Source: a virus. Taken from it: 63,405 bases of DNA. The stretch is taken from positions 1 to 63,405 of IMG/VR virus record IMGVR_UViG_3300032893_000043; one strand, 5' to 3'. The notes under the pieces are model-generated. The model saw nothing but the letters and a program-made list of their open reading frames with translations. It made no database searches and had not been told where the DNA came from. The position numbers and the translations under genes are program-made. This document shows positions 41,063-47,179 of this stretch, in pieces (the first letter of the stretch is position 1; each line of letters starts with the position of its first letter).

Positions 41063-41212
41063 ATGGGCGGCGTTCCTTACTACTACCAACTCGGCTATAA
41101 CGACTTTATCGCTGGCCGCAAAGCGCGACGACGCGTTCCGTACAATTTCAAGCTTGCGTATCTTTGTGGCCGTTCAGACGCGCGCGAGGGAAAGCCAAAC
41201 CGACACGCTTGA
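41063..41212 (+). CDS. Small basic, Tyr-rich protein
   Basis: This 49-residue protein starts at ATG 41063 behind AAGGGGAA. Sequence MGGVPYYYQLGYNDFIAGRK then LAYLCGRSDAREGKPNRH is basic and aromatic. It is a compact gene with good spacing to the preceding one, 11 bases away, so the two are likely co-expressed. Confidence 0.55.
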   Translation: MGGVPYYYQLGYNDFIAGRKARRRVPYNFKLAYLCGRSDAREGKPNRHA

Positions 41213-41235
41213 CTTCCCCACTTGAAAGAGTAAAC
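41208..41235 (+). promoter_or_regulatory. Promoter with TTGAAAGAG spacer (copy 2)
   Basis: TTGACT, a 16-base spacer ending TTGAAAGAG, then TAAACC lie before the gene at 41289. The -35-like hexamer overlaps the end of the preceding gene. The match to copy 1 covers the TTGAC box and the whole TTGAAAGAG block, so the copies are related and not chance. Confidence 0.6.
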
Positions 41236-41288
41236 CAACGCATGCCCGCGCCGATCCAGGTCGCGGGGTTAGGGAAAGGGGAAAGATC

Positions 41289-41669
41289 ATGCCCGAATTT
41301 GTTTTAGAAGGCCGCGACAACGTTGCGTTCCAACGTTGCAGTGAGCTGGAACAAGCTTACATCGAAGCCATGTTTTTCGCGGATGAGCCGCAAAACGAAT
41401 CGTGGTCGTTTGACGAATTGAGCGAATCGGCGTTGCGTAAGATCAAGGAAGATTGCGCGGCGTTTTGCGCGGACCAAAAGACGCTCGATCTAATCGACGG
41501 CGAGGAAAAGCAGGCGGGCCACGATCTATGGCTTACGCGCCAAGGACACGGTACCGGCTTTTGGGATGGTAACTGGCCAAAGGATGCTGGCGAGTACTTG
41601 ACAAAGCGCGCCAAGGATCTCGGCGAGTGCTGGCCGTATAAAGGCGATGACGGCCGGATTTATTTTTGA
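41289..41669 (+). CDS. Conserved phage protein with GHDLWLTRQGHGTGFWD motif
   Basis: This 126-residue protein is acidic. The central GHDLWLTRQGHGTGFWDGN, followed by LTKRAKDLGECWPYKGDDG, is a pattern repeatedly seen in small proteins of phages and prophages with no established activity. It has its own promoter and is followed by a strong terminator. Confidence 0.65.
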   Translation: MPEFVLEGRDNVAFQRCSELEQAYIEAMFFADEPQNESWSFDELSESALRKIKEDCAAFCADQKTLDLIDGEEKQAGHDLWLTRQGHGTGFWDGNWPKDAGEYLTKRAKDLGECWPYKGDDGRIYF

Positions 41670-41698
41670 TTTGTTGCAACGCGGTACGCGACTAACTG

Positions 41699-41730
41699 GG
41701 CGCTGTCTTGGACGGCGCCTTTTTCTTTTT
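41699..41730 (+). terminator. Rho-independent terminator
   Basis: A 9-base stem GGCGCTGTC / GACGGCGCC (one G-T pair) with a TTG loop is followed by TTTTTCTTTTT. It lies right after the gene ending at 41669 and in front of the next promoter. Confidence 0.8.
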
Positions 41731-41739
41731 GGACGGGTT

Positions 41740-41768
41740 GACATTTGGGAATTGAAAGAGTAGATATT
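41740..41768 (+). promoter_or_regulatory. Promoter with TTGAAAGAG spacer (copy 3)
   Basis: TTGACA, a 17-base spacer ending TTGAAAGAG, then TAGATA precede the gene at 41800. It is the third copy of this promoter type within 1 kb. Each copy drives a separate very small gene. Confidence 0.65.
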
Positions 41769-41799
41769 GGGAATAGGGTTCAAACGAGGATCGACGATC

Positions 41800-41967
41800 A
41801 TGGTTTTCACTTCGATTCGCCAAGCACTCAAAGCCGCCCGCCGCTTTCATCGCGAATACGGTTGCCAAGGCTATCGCTATAAGGCGACGTCGGGCTACTC
41901 ATATCATGCTGGCCGCTTTTGTGTCGCGGTCTATGCTCACAATGGCGCGTTTGTGACGCTGATCTAA
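41800..41967 (+). CDS. Small basic protein
   Basis: This 55-residue protein starts at ATG 41800 with GAGG upstream. It is basic at the start (SIRQALKAARRFHREYG) and Tyr-rich after (CQGYRYKATSGYSYHAG). It is expressed from its own promoter and ends before a terminator hairpin. No family was recognised. Confidence 0.55.
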   Translation: MVFTSIRQALKAARRFHREYGCQGYRYKATSGYSYHAGRFCVAVYAHNGAFVTLI

Positions 41968-42344
41968 AGCGGCGTATCAGCGCTGGAATGGGGAAGGCCG
42001 CTTAACCCGCGGCCTTTTCTTTTTGGGCGCCGGCCATGCGCCTCTAGCCAATTTATCAGCGTGTGGCCGAGACCAGGACTAGGGCGCAAATCAAATACGG
42101 GTGCCACACGTTCGCGTAAACAATCTATGGCCCATTGAGGGATATGGCGTCGGCCAGCTCGCCAGTGTTGAATTGCAGGCCAAGTGACGCGATTCTGGAA
42201 CAGAGCGCAGATGTCGGCGGGAGCACCACTCGGCGCCAGCGTGCGAATCAGCTTGTCCAGCGCGGCCGCGCTACCACTATCGGGGATCAAACGCCGAGGC
42301 ACCCTTTTGGGACTGCGCTCGATCGGCTGTGTTGCATCGTTCAT
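41964..42344 (-). CDS. HTH regulator, divergent from the 42704 gene
   Basis: This 126-residue protein on the minus strand starts at ATG 42344. It carries an HTH-like region ALFQNRVTWPAIQHWRAGRR followed by HIPQWAIDCLRERV, a pattern of rhizobial phage repressors in which a Trp-rich helix docks the DNA-reading helix. Since it is divergent from the operator-bearing region at 42640, it could be the repressor of that promoter. Its 3' end overlaps the terminator hairpin of the opposite gene. Confidence 0.55.
   Translation of the reverse strand: MNDATQPIERSPKRVPRRLIPDSGSAAALDKLIRTLAPSGAPADICALFQNRVTWPAIQHWRAGRRHIPQWAIDCLRERVAPVFDLRPSPGLGHTLINWLEAHGRRPKRKGRGLSGLPHSSADTPL
41994..42024 (+). terminator. 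Rho-independent terminator
   Basis: An 8-base perfect stem AAGGCCGC / GCGGCCTT with a TTAACCC loop is followed by a T-rich run. It terminates the transcript of the gene ending at 41967. Its tail sequence matches that of the terminator at 41699. Confidence 0.75.
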
Positions 42345-42703
42345 GCCGCATTTTACCGGCCGCGGCGCTGCGCAGTAGCTTTTGACGGCTACCACTGGGG
42401 GTTCGCAGGCGATTTTTCTCCTCGCTACTTTCAGTCTTACAAGACCGATAGCGAGCTTAGTGCCTTGTATTGCTTAGGCTTTCGGCGACCTGGCGAGCTC
42501 ACGCGGGAACTTTGCATGCGGCGATCGGTCGCAGCTACCGAGAGGTATTTAGACACCCGAAGGCCCGCGCGAAGAACGGAATCGAGGGCACCCCACCCTG
42601 CGCCACCCCAAAAACTTCCAAAAATTTTTTCTGAAAATTGTAGTAGCCGCGACTACGCGAGCCGTGCTACATCGCTTCGACGCACTCAAAAAGGAGACGC
42701 ATC
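42345..42703. other. Regulatory intergenic region with GTAGT operator
   Basis: This 359-base gap between the minus-strand HTH regulator and the plus-strand gene at 42704 contains the GTAGT-N7-ACTAC operator at 42640-42656. A good ribosome-binding site (AAAAAGGAGA) stands before the GTG start. It also holds an isolated plus-strand stretch resembling the end of a tyrosine recombinase (SVAATERYLDTRR), too short and uncertain to annotate. Confidence 0.5.
42640..42656. promoter_or_regulatory. GTAGT-N7-ACTAC operator, site 1
   Basis: GTAGT and ACTAC are a perfect inverted repeat separated by 7 bases (AGCCGCG). It is one of five identical-format sites in the genome. Site 1 lies between the divergent HTH regulator at 41964 and the plus-strand gene at 42704. 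A -35-like hexamer (TAGCCG) overlaps it and a -10-like TACATC follows 18 bases later. Confidence 0.75.
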
Positions 42704-43333
42704 GTGGCCGAGCGCACAATCGAAATTCCCGAAATCAAACTTGATCGCATGACCGTGAACGTCGTTGGTACGTCTCCGCTGCTAACCAATCGCTTCGGCG
42801 AGAACGCGATTGCTTCGATCGAGAACAAACAGCAGAAAAAAGCGAAGGGTGTGAAGGAGGCGCGCGATCCCGAGGCGGAATTTCTTGAGAAGCTGCACGT
42901 CATAAAGGCTGGCAAGACACCGTTGGAAGGTACGTTCGGTTATCCGTCGATCGGTATCAAAAAATGCCTGGTGGTTGCCGGCGGCCGTTTTGCCGACGAA
43001 AAAATGACGCATCTACGCGGCGCCATCAACATTCTTGGAAGCTTGATCGAGATTCGATCGCCGGCTCCGACGATGCGTACCGACACTGTTCGTTTGCAGG
43101 GTGGCGTCACTAGCATCGCCTATCGCCCGCAGTTTTGGCCGTGGGAGATGGAAATACCGGTCGTGTTTAACGCCGGCATTATCGGCCCTGCGCAGATTCT
43201 CAACCTTTTCCAGATTGCTGGATTTGCTGTAGGCTTCGGCGCGTGGCGTCCCGAGCTGAACGGCGTGTTCGGTCAATTTGTTTTGAAGAATTCCGGCGAG
43301 GTCTCGACGAAAGAGAAGACCAAGGCGGGATAA
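42704..43333 (+). CDS. Conserved phage protein of unknown function
   Basis: This 209-residue protein (GTG 42704, AAGGAGA upstream) contains VVGTSPLLTNRFGENAIASI, KKAKGVKEARDPEAEF, a central TDTVRLQGGVTSIAYRPQFW and a C-terminal FQIAGFAVGFGAWRPELNGVFG. The order of these motifs is found in a widespread phage protein encoded near the winged-helix protein. Its biochemical role is not known to me. It is probably controlled by operator site 1. Confidence 0.65.
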   Translation: MAERTIEIPEIKLDRMTVNVVGTSPLLTNRFGENAIASIENKQQKKAKGVKEARDPEAEFLEKLHVIKAGKTPLEGTFGYPSIGIKKCLVVAGGRFADEKMTHLRGAINILGSLIEIRSPAPTMRTDTVRLQGGVTSIAYRPQFWPWEMEIPVVFNAGIIGPAQILNLFQIAGFAVGFGAWRPELNGVFGQFVLKNSGEVSTKEKTKAG

Positions 43334-43791
43334 AAAGCCAAGAGCAGAGTCGATTTGATAGGCGTTGCACAGACCATAAGACCGCAGACGCGATGCAGAA
43401 AAGTACGGCAAACACCAGATGTGCTTTGCAAGGACGTGAGGTCAACTGAAGCGAAAAGTTTATTTTGTTGGTTTGCCAAAAGAGGAGTGCAGCACGGAAT
43501 AGTCAGGACAAGTCCTGCAGCGATGTTAGTTGAAATGAAAAGTTTAATCCATTTGCCATGTGAAAAGAGCAGCCGCGTGAACATGTGACACGACGACACC
43601 AGATGTTACCGGAATAGAAATGAAAAGTTTGTTTGATCCATTTGCCAGAAGAGAACACTCGATGTGCGGCGCTTTGCGTTGAGGCGATAGGAAAACACAA
43701 CAAATGAAAAGTTTCATTTTTGATTTGGCAGAAGAGAACAATAGCTGTGCAGCGTTTTGAGTCGATAGCAGTTGCAAACAAATGAAGTGAA
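43334..43791 (+). repeat. Tandem ~84-base degenerate repeats (leader of the 43792 gene)
   Basis: This 458-base non-coding stretch contains four clear repeat units, about 82-86 bases apart, marked by GAAAAGTTT at 43450, 43536, 43621 and 43704, followed by a TTTGCCA-like box and a GA(A/G)AGA-like box. Upstream of each is a CGATAG or TTAG region and an AAATG. A last, partial unit precedes ATG 43792 (CAAACAAATGAAGTGAAATG). Each unit could begin a micro-peptide starting MKS, but frames differ after three residues, so conservation is at the DNA or RNA level. The function is unknown. Confidence 0.75.
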
Positions 43792-44850
43792 ATGTCTATT
43801 TCTCTCAAAGAGTATTTCGCGCTCGCCGGCTCTAATTTCACAAACGACGATGCTAGGGTCATTGGGCCGGTACTGCAAGAATTGGTGCACGCCGGGCAGT
43901 CGCGACCAAACGAGATTGTCGACGCCGCGCGCTCGACGAATTCCCCGCTGCACGAATATTTCGAGTGGAATGACCAGCGCGCTGGGCAGCTGTATCGCGA
44001 AGGCCAGGCCCGCGACATGGTGCAGGCTATTCGCGTCCGCGTCGTTCCGCGCGAGCAACCCAAAGAACCGCGGCAGTATAAAGTTACGGTTCAGAAGACA
44101 GAGTGGAACACCCTGAGCGACGTCACCGTTCGTAACGAGATCGATGTTCTTGATGGCGCGAGTCTGGCGCTACGCGCGCTTGACGAATGGATACGAGTAT
44201 TCGGTACGCTGGCACAAGCCAAGGAAGTTGCTGATATCTTGCAGCCGATCCTTAATCAGATTTCTGAATTTAAAGAGGAATGTCGCGGCGAGATCCCACC
44301 GAATGACGTGGTTGCGGTTTTTCAAGATTTGCAGCAGATCGAGCAAGCTTGTCAGAAGCTGATCGGGCTACGTGACTATGGCGAGCAGACACAGTATCTG
44401 ATTGAAGCGATCGACGATGCGTGGAAGGCGTATGGGCAGCTGGTTGAAGATAAGAAAGCGCGCTTGACGGTTGTCGAACAGGAGAACGAGGAGCTACGCG
44501 AGAAGATCGATTTTTTGGAGCGCTTGTTTATTGGCGACCAGCTTATGCCTCGGCAATTGCGGCTGACGAAGCAGGAAGGCAAAGTTGTTGGTGCGTTGCT
44601 AAACAACAAGACGGTGAACCGTGAAGCCATCCACTATATTTTGTATTCGGACAAACCGGATGCTGACGAGGCGGACATTAAGATTGTTGACGTTCTGGTT
44701 TGTAAAATTCGTCCGAAGCTAGACCGGTTCGGCATCAAGATCGAAAGCCTTTGGGGCGTAGGTTACCAGATGCCTGATGACTCGCGTAAGCGGCTGCAAG
44801 GTTTGATCGAGGCTGACAAATCGCACCCGCTTGAGGAAGGGATGATCTAA
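43792..44850 (+). CDS. Phage protein fused to OmpR/CtrA-like winged helix
   Basis: This 352-residue protein has three parts. Residues 1-105 resemble a common phage protein (VDAARSTNSPLHEYFEWND, RIRVRVVPREQ-like end). Residues about 130-245 are coiled coil (LQQIEQACQKLIGLRDYG, VEQENEELREKIDFLERLF). Residues about 250-345 form a winged helix with LRLTKQEGKVVGALLNNKTV, IKIVDVLVCKIRPKLDRFG and a final GYQMPDD, close to CtrA/OmpR-type DNA-binding domains. It may act as a phage transcription factor. Its leader carries the tandem repeats. Confidence 0.7.
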   Translation: MSISLKEYFALAGSNFTNDDARVIGPVLQELVHAGQSRPNEIVDAARSTNSPLHEYFEWNDQRAGQLYREGQARDMVQAIRVRVVPREQPKEPRQYKVTVQKTEWNTLSDVTVRNEIDVLDGASLALRALDEWIRVFGTLAQAKEVADILQPILNQISEFKEECRGEIPPNDVVAVFQDLQQIEQACQKLIGLRDYGEQTQYLIEAIDDAWKAYGQLVEDKKARLTVVEQENEELREKIDFLERLFIGDQLMPRQLRLTKQEGKVVGALLNNKTVNREAIHYILYSDKPDADEADIKIVDVLVCKIRPKLDRFGIKIESLWGVGYQMPDDSRKRLQGLIEADKSHPLEEGMI

Positions 44851-44865
44851 AATAATATCTCCCCG

Positions 44866-44882
44866 GTAGTTGCCACCACTAC
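44866..44882. promoter_or_regulatory. GTAGT-N7-ACTAC operator, site 2
   Basis: This is a perfect inverted repeat, GTAGT TGCCACC ACTAC, upstream of the methyltransferase. The 16 bases before it (AATAATATCTCCCCGG) also occur before site 3, showing a duplicated control region. A possible promoter (TTGCCA, 18 bases, TACTCT) overlaps it. Confidence 0.8.
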
Positions 44883-44905
44883 AAACAGTCTGGTACTCTC
44901 GTAAA

Positions 44906-45943
44906 ATGTCGCTGGCTTACTACAACGAGATCGACCCATACTGTGCGCAGTGGCTGCGAAATCTCATCGCAAAAAATCTGATCGCGCCCGGTGTGGTCGA
45001 TGAAAGGTCGATCCTTGATGTCAAACCTTACGAGCTCGAACCCTACACCCAGTGCCACTTCTTCGCCGGTATCGGCGGATGGTCTTACGCATTGCGACTC
45101 GCGGGTGTTGCCGATCATCGAGAAATTTGGACTGGAAGTTGTCCTTGCCAGCCTTTCTCCACGGCAGGCCGCCGCCGCGGGTTTGATGACGAGCGACACT
45201 TGTGGCCATACTGGAGATATCTCATTGCGCAGCGACGTCCTCCAACAATCTTTGGAGAGCAGGTTGCGTCGGCAGCTGACTGGCTCCGACTTGTGCGAAG
45301 TGACCTGGAAGCCCTGGACTACGCCGTGGGGGCAGTCCCTATCGAAGCCGCGAGCGCGGGTGCGGACCACCTTAGAGATCGGTTCTGGTTTATGGCCTAC
45401 CATACGCGCCAACAAGTGGGGGCCGCCGGACAGTCACGGGAACGTAGCGATGTGGCCCACAGCAGCAGCAGCACGCGATTACAGGAGCGAGAGCGCGACG
45501 GAGGAATTCAACGAGAAACACTGGGCGCACAGCCGCGGCAAGACGTTGCCAATGCAGGCGCTGCACGCGACATGGGCGACGCCAACTTCTTTGAGCGGTG
45601 GTTCGGAAACCAGCAATCCGCCTGGCAACAGCCGGAACAACAACGAGATCAGACGCCACGCTTTGTGGGCAACGGCAGCTGCCCAGGAGGCGGGCGGAAC
45701 GGCGGAACAGTTTTTGGAACGCAAGCGCAAGGCAGTGGCGAACGGCTCGACATTGGGCGTCAGTCTGACGAGCCTGAACCTTCAGGCTGGATCATCGGTG
45801 CCGACGGAAAAGCGCGGCGCGTTAAATCCGGAATTCGTTTGCTGGTTGATGGGTTTCCCAATCGCGTGGGTCTCCTGCGGGGTTTCGGTAACGCGATTGA
45901 CCCGCGGCCGGCGGCGCAATTCATCAAAGCCGCGCTCGACTGA
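44906..45943 (+). CDS. DNA cytosine-5 methyltransferase
   Basis: This 345-residue enzyme starts at ATG 44906 (MSLAYYNEIDPYCAQWLRNL). Motifs: I FFAGIGGWSYALRLAG, IV GSCPCQPFSTAG with catalytic Cys, VI FGEQVAS (Gln-Val instead of Asn-Val), VIII RDRFWF, and X GFGNAIDPRPAAQFI near the C-terminus. The region between (Arg/Gln/Gly-rich) would be the target-recognition part. Methylation may shield phage DNA from restriction. A second reading frame overlaps nearly the whole gene. Confidence 0.85.
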   Translation: MSLAYYNEIDPYCAQWLRNLIAKNLIAPGVVDERSILDVKPYELEPYTQCHFFAGIGGWSYALRLAGVADHREIWTGSCPCQPFSTAGRRRGFDDERHLWPYWRYLIAQRRPPTIFGEQVASAADWLRLVRSDLEALDYAVGAVPIEAASAGADHLRDRFWFMAYHTRQQVGAAGQSRERSDVAHSSSSTRLQERERDGGIQRETLGAQPRQDVANAGAARDMGDANFFERWFGNQQSAWQQPEQQRDQTPRFVGNGSCPGGGRNGGTVFGTQAQGSGERLDIGRQSDEPEPSGWIIGADGKARRVKSGIRLLVDGFPNRVGLLRGFGNAIDPRPAAQFIKAALD

Positions 45944-45947
45944 ATAA
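45018..45947 (+). CDS. Overlapping (+1 frame) protein within the methyltransferase gene
   Basis: This 309-residue frame starts at ATG 45018 behind AAAGG, in the +1 frame of the methyltransferase, and overlaps it for 926 bases, ending only four bases beyond it. It has low-complexity Ser/Pro at the start and then LASLSPRQAAAAGLMTSDTC, SDLCEVTWKPWTTPWGQSL, LWPTIRANKWG, and LNPEFVCWLMGFPIAW near the end. Proteins with this motif order occur in other proteobacterial phages, from memory, also overlapping methyltransferases. Such conserved motifs in an overlapping frame make a real dual-coding gene plausible. Expression is unproven. Confidence 0.6.
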   Translation: MSNLTSSNPTPSATSSPVSADGLTHCDSRVLPIIEKFGLEVVLASLSPRQAAAAGLMTSDTCGHTGDISLRSDVLQQSLESRLRRQLTGSDLCEVTWKPWTTPWGQSLSKPRARVRTTLEIGSGLWPTIRANKWGPPDSHGNVAMWPTAAAARDYRSESATEEFNEKHWAHSRGKTLPMQALHATWATPTSLSGGSETSNPPGNSRNNNEIRRHALWATAAAQEAGGTAEQFLERKRKAVANGSTLGVSLTSLNLQAGSSVPTEKRGALNPEFVCWLMGFPIAWVSCGVSVTRLTRGRRRNSSKPRSTE

Positions 45948-45957
45948 TATCTCCCCG

Positions 45958-45974
45958 GTAGTTGCCCCCACTAC
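45958..45974. promoter_or_regulatory. GTAGT-N7-ACTAC operator, site 3
   Basis: This is a perfect inverted repeat, GTAGT TGCCCCC ACTAC, with the same upstream block as site 2. A promoter-like TTGCCC, 18-base spacer and TATAGC overlap and follow it. It precedes the small gene at 45999 and the J-domain gene. Confidence 0.8.
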
Positions 45975-45998
45975 AAGAACCGTGTTATAGCAAAGCGC

Positions 45999-46208
45999 AT
46001 GACCGAATGCCCTCCAGCAGTAGTTAATAAATACCGCTGGTATTCGAAGCGCGCGTCGCCGTATCGTGAAAGCCGTCAAGAAATGAATGCGATGTGGCGC
46101 AAGCTTCGAAAGACCGAGCGCTTCGAGCTACGCCGGCTTCTGTGGCGCCGGTACGTGCTCGCTCAAAGTTTGTTTTATAAGGCGGTAGCAAAAGCGATTT
46201 TGAATTAA
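45999..46208 (+). CDS. Small basic protein
   Basis: This 69-residue protein starts at ATG 45999 after operator site 3. It is very basic and Arg-rich (ASPYRESRQEMNAMWRKLRK, ELRRLLWRRYVLAQ). It ends right before the J-domain gene, so the two are probably co-transcribed. It could bind nucleic acid. Confidence 0.6.
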   Translation: MTECPPAVVNKYRWYSKRASPYRESRQEMNAMWRKLRKTERFELRRLLWRRYVLAQSLFYKAVAKAILN

Positions 46209-46841
46209 ATGTCCCTTTACGAAACTCTCGATCTCACTAGCGACCCGCCGCCCGACGCCGCAGCCATTAAGCGCGCTTACAAGCGCAAGGCCAAAATGAC
46301 CCATCCCGACCGCGGTGGCAAAGTCGAAGATTTCCAGAAAGTCTCGCGCGCTTATCTCGTGCTTAGCGATCCCGTGCGTCGCGCCAAGTACGACGCGACG
46401 GGAGACATCCCCGAGATCACGCCGGAAACGGCCCCGCTGAATTTGCTGGTGCAGTTCTTCGTGACCGTGGTGCAGATGCATTGCGCCGGTCAGGGGCCGG
46501 ATCCGCTGACCACCGATCTGATCAAGCTGGCGCGCGACCAGTTCAAGACCGACATTGCCAACGCCGAGAAGGAGATCGTCAAGATCAAGCGCAGCATCAA
46601 GGTGTGGCAGAAGGTCGAAGCGAAGTTTGGCAAGGCCAAGAAGGGCGCGATGCCGGTGACGATCAAGCGCGCGATGTTGGCGCAAGTGGCGCCGCTCGAA
46701 GCGCATTTGCAGACCATGCAGAGCCAGATCGAGCTGCGCAACGACGCGATGAAGTTGCTTGACGGCTACACGTTCGATTTCGATGCGTCTCCGGCCACGC
46801 CTACGAATTTGTCGGGAAGCTGGATACGCTTCACGAGTTAA
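46209..46841 (+). CDS. J-domain (DnaJ-like) protein
   Basis: This 210-residue protein has a J domain at residues 1-62: YETLDLTSDPPPDAAAIKRA, MTHPDRGG with the essential His-Pro-Asp, FQKVSRAYLVLSDPVRRAKY. The remainder is helical (LLVQFFVTVVQMHCAGQGPD, RSIKVWQKVEAKFGK). No zinc-finger or C-terminal DnaJ domains are present. It likely recruits host Hsp70 to a phage process such as capsid assembly or replication, a known strategy of phages with their own J-domain proteins. It is probably under operator site 3. Confidence 0.75.
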   Translation: MSLYETLDLTSDPPPDAAAIKRAYKRKAKMTHPDRGGKVEDFQKVSRAYLVLSDPVRRAKYDATGDIPEITPETAPLNLLVQFFVTVVQMHCAGQGPDPLTTDLIKLARDQFKTDIANAEKEIVKIKRSIKVWQKVEAKFGKAKKGAMPVTIKRAMLAQVAPLEAHLQTMQSQIELRNDAMKLLDGYTFDFDASPATPTNLSGSWIRFTS

Positions 46842-46865
46842 AAATTCTTCTTGCATCCCCCTTCT

Positions 46866-46882
46866 GTAGTTGCTATGACTAC
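46866..46882. promoter_or_regulatory. GTAGT-N7-ACTAC operator, site 4
   Basis: This is a perfect inverted repeat, GTAGT TGCTATG ACTAC, at the head of the glycan-modification block and upstream of the RHH regulator gene at 47021. TTGCAT lies 17 bases before a TATGAC overlapping its right side. Confidence 0.75.
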
Positions 46883-46959
46883 CAACGCTGATGGCTGGGC
46901 CAGCCCCCGTCCCCTCAACCCCAGGCCCCGCTTTCAGCAGGTTGTGTGTAGCAACCAAG

Positions 46960-46998
46960 CCCGGCTCCTCGCCATCCTCCCTGATCAGGGGAGCCGGG
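46960..46998 (+). promoter_or_regulatory. Leader hairpin before the RHH gene
   Basis: CCCGGCTCC pairs perfectly with GGAGCCGGG over a 21-base loop that contains most of the palindrome CCCTGATCAGGG. It lies in the leader between operator site 4 and the RHH start. It could act as a translational or transcriptional control element, or a weak attenuator. Confidence 0.45.
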
Positions 46999-47020
46999 CC
47001 GTTGCACAAGAGGACTGGAA

Positions 47021-47179
47021 TTGTCTGACGACTATCCGACGTCCGTAAGATTTTCGAAGCAGCTCAAGGCCGACCTGAAAAGGTTTGCCAAGGAGCAAGG
47101 CTGCTCGGTGACGTGGCTCTTGAACCACATCGCCGAGGAATGGGTGGAGCATAAAAAACAAGAGGGTAAGGGCAAATGA
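47021..47179 (+). CDS. Ribbon-helix-helix DNA-binding protein
   Basis: This 52-residue protein starts at TTG 47021, with AAGAGGA at good spacing. The sequence PTSVRFSKQLKADLKRFAKE, then QGCSVTWLLNHIAEEWVEH, has the strand-helix-helix layout of RHH (CopG/Arc-type) regulators, which bind inverted repeats as dimers. It is encoded after operator site 4, so it may regulate this operator family and itself. It overlaps the next gene by ATGA. Confidence 0.75.
   Translation: MSDDYPTSVRFSKQLKADLKRFAKEQGCSVTWLLNHIAEEWVEHKKQEGKGK

Noticed and set aside
42135-42752. Plus-strand frame with a piece resembling a tyrosine recombinase end (SVAATERYLDTRR)
   Set aside because: It is too short and overlaps the HTH gene antisense; no catalytic Arg/His/Tyr set is present, so only a weak hint of a remnant.
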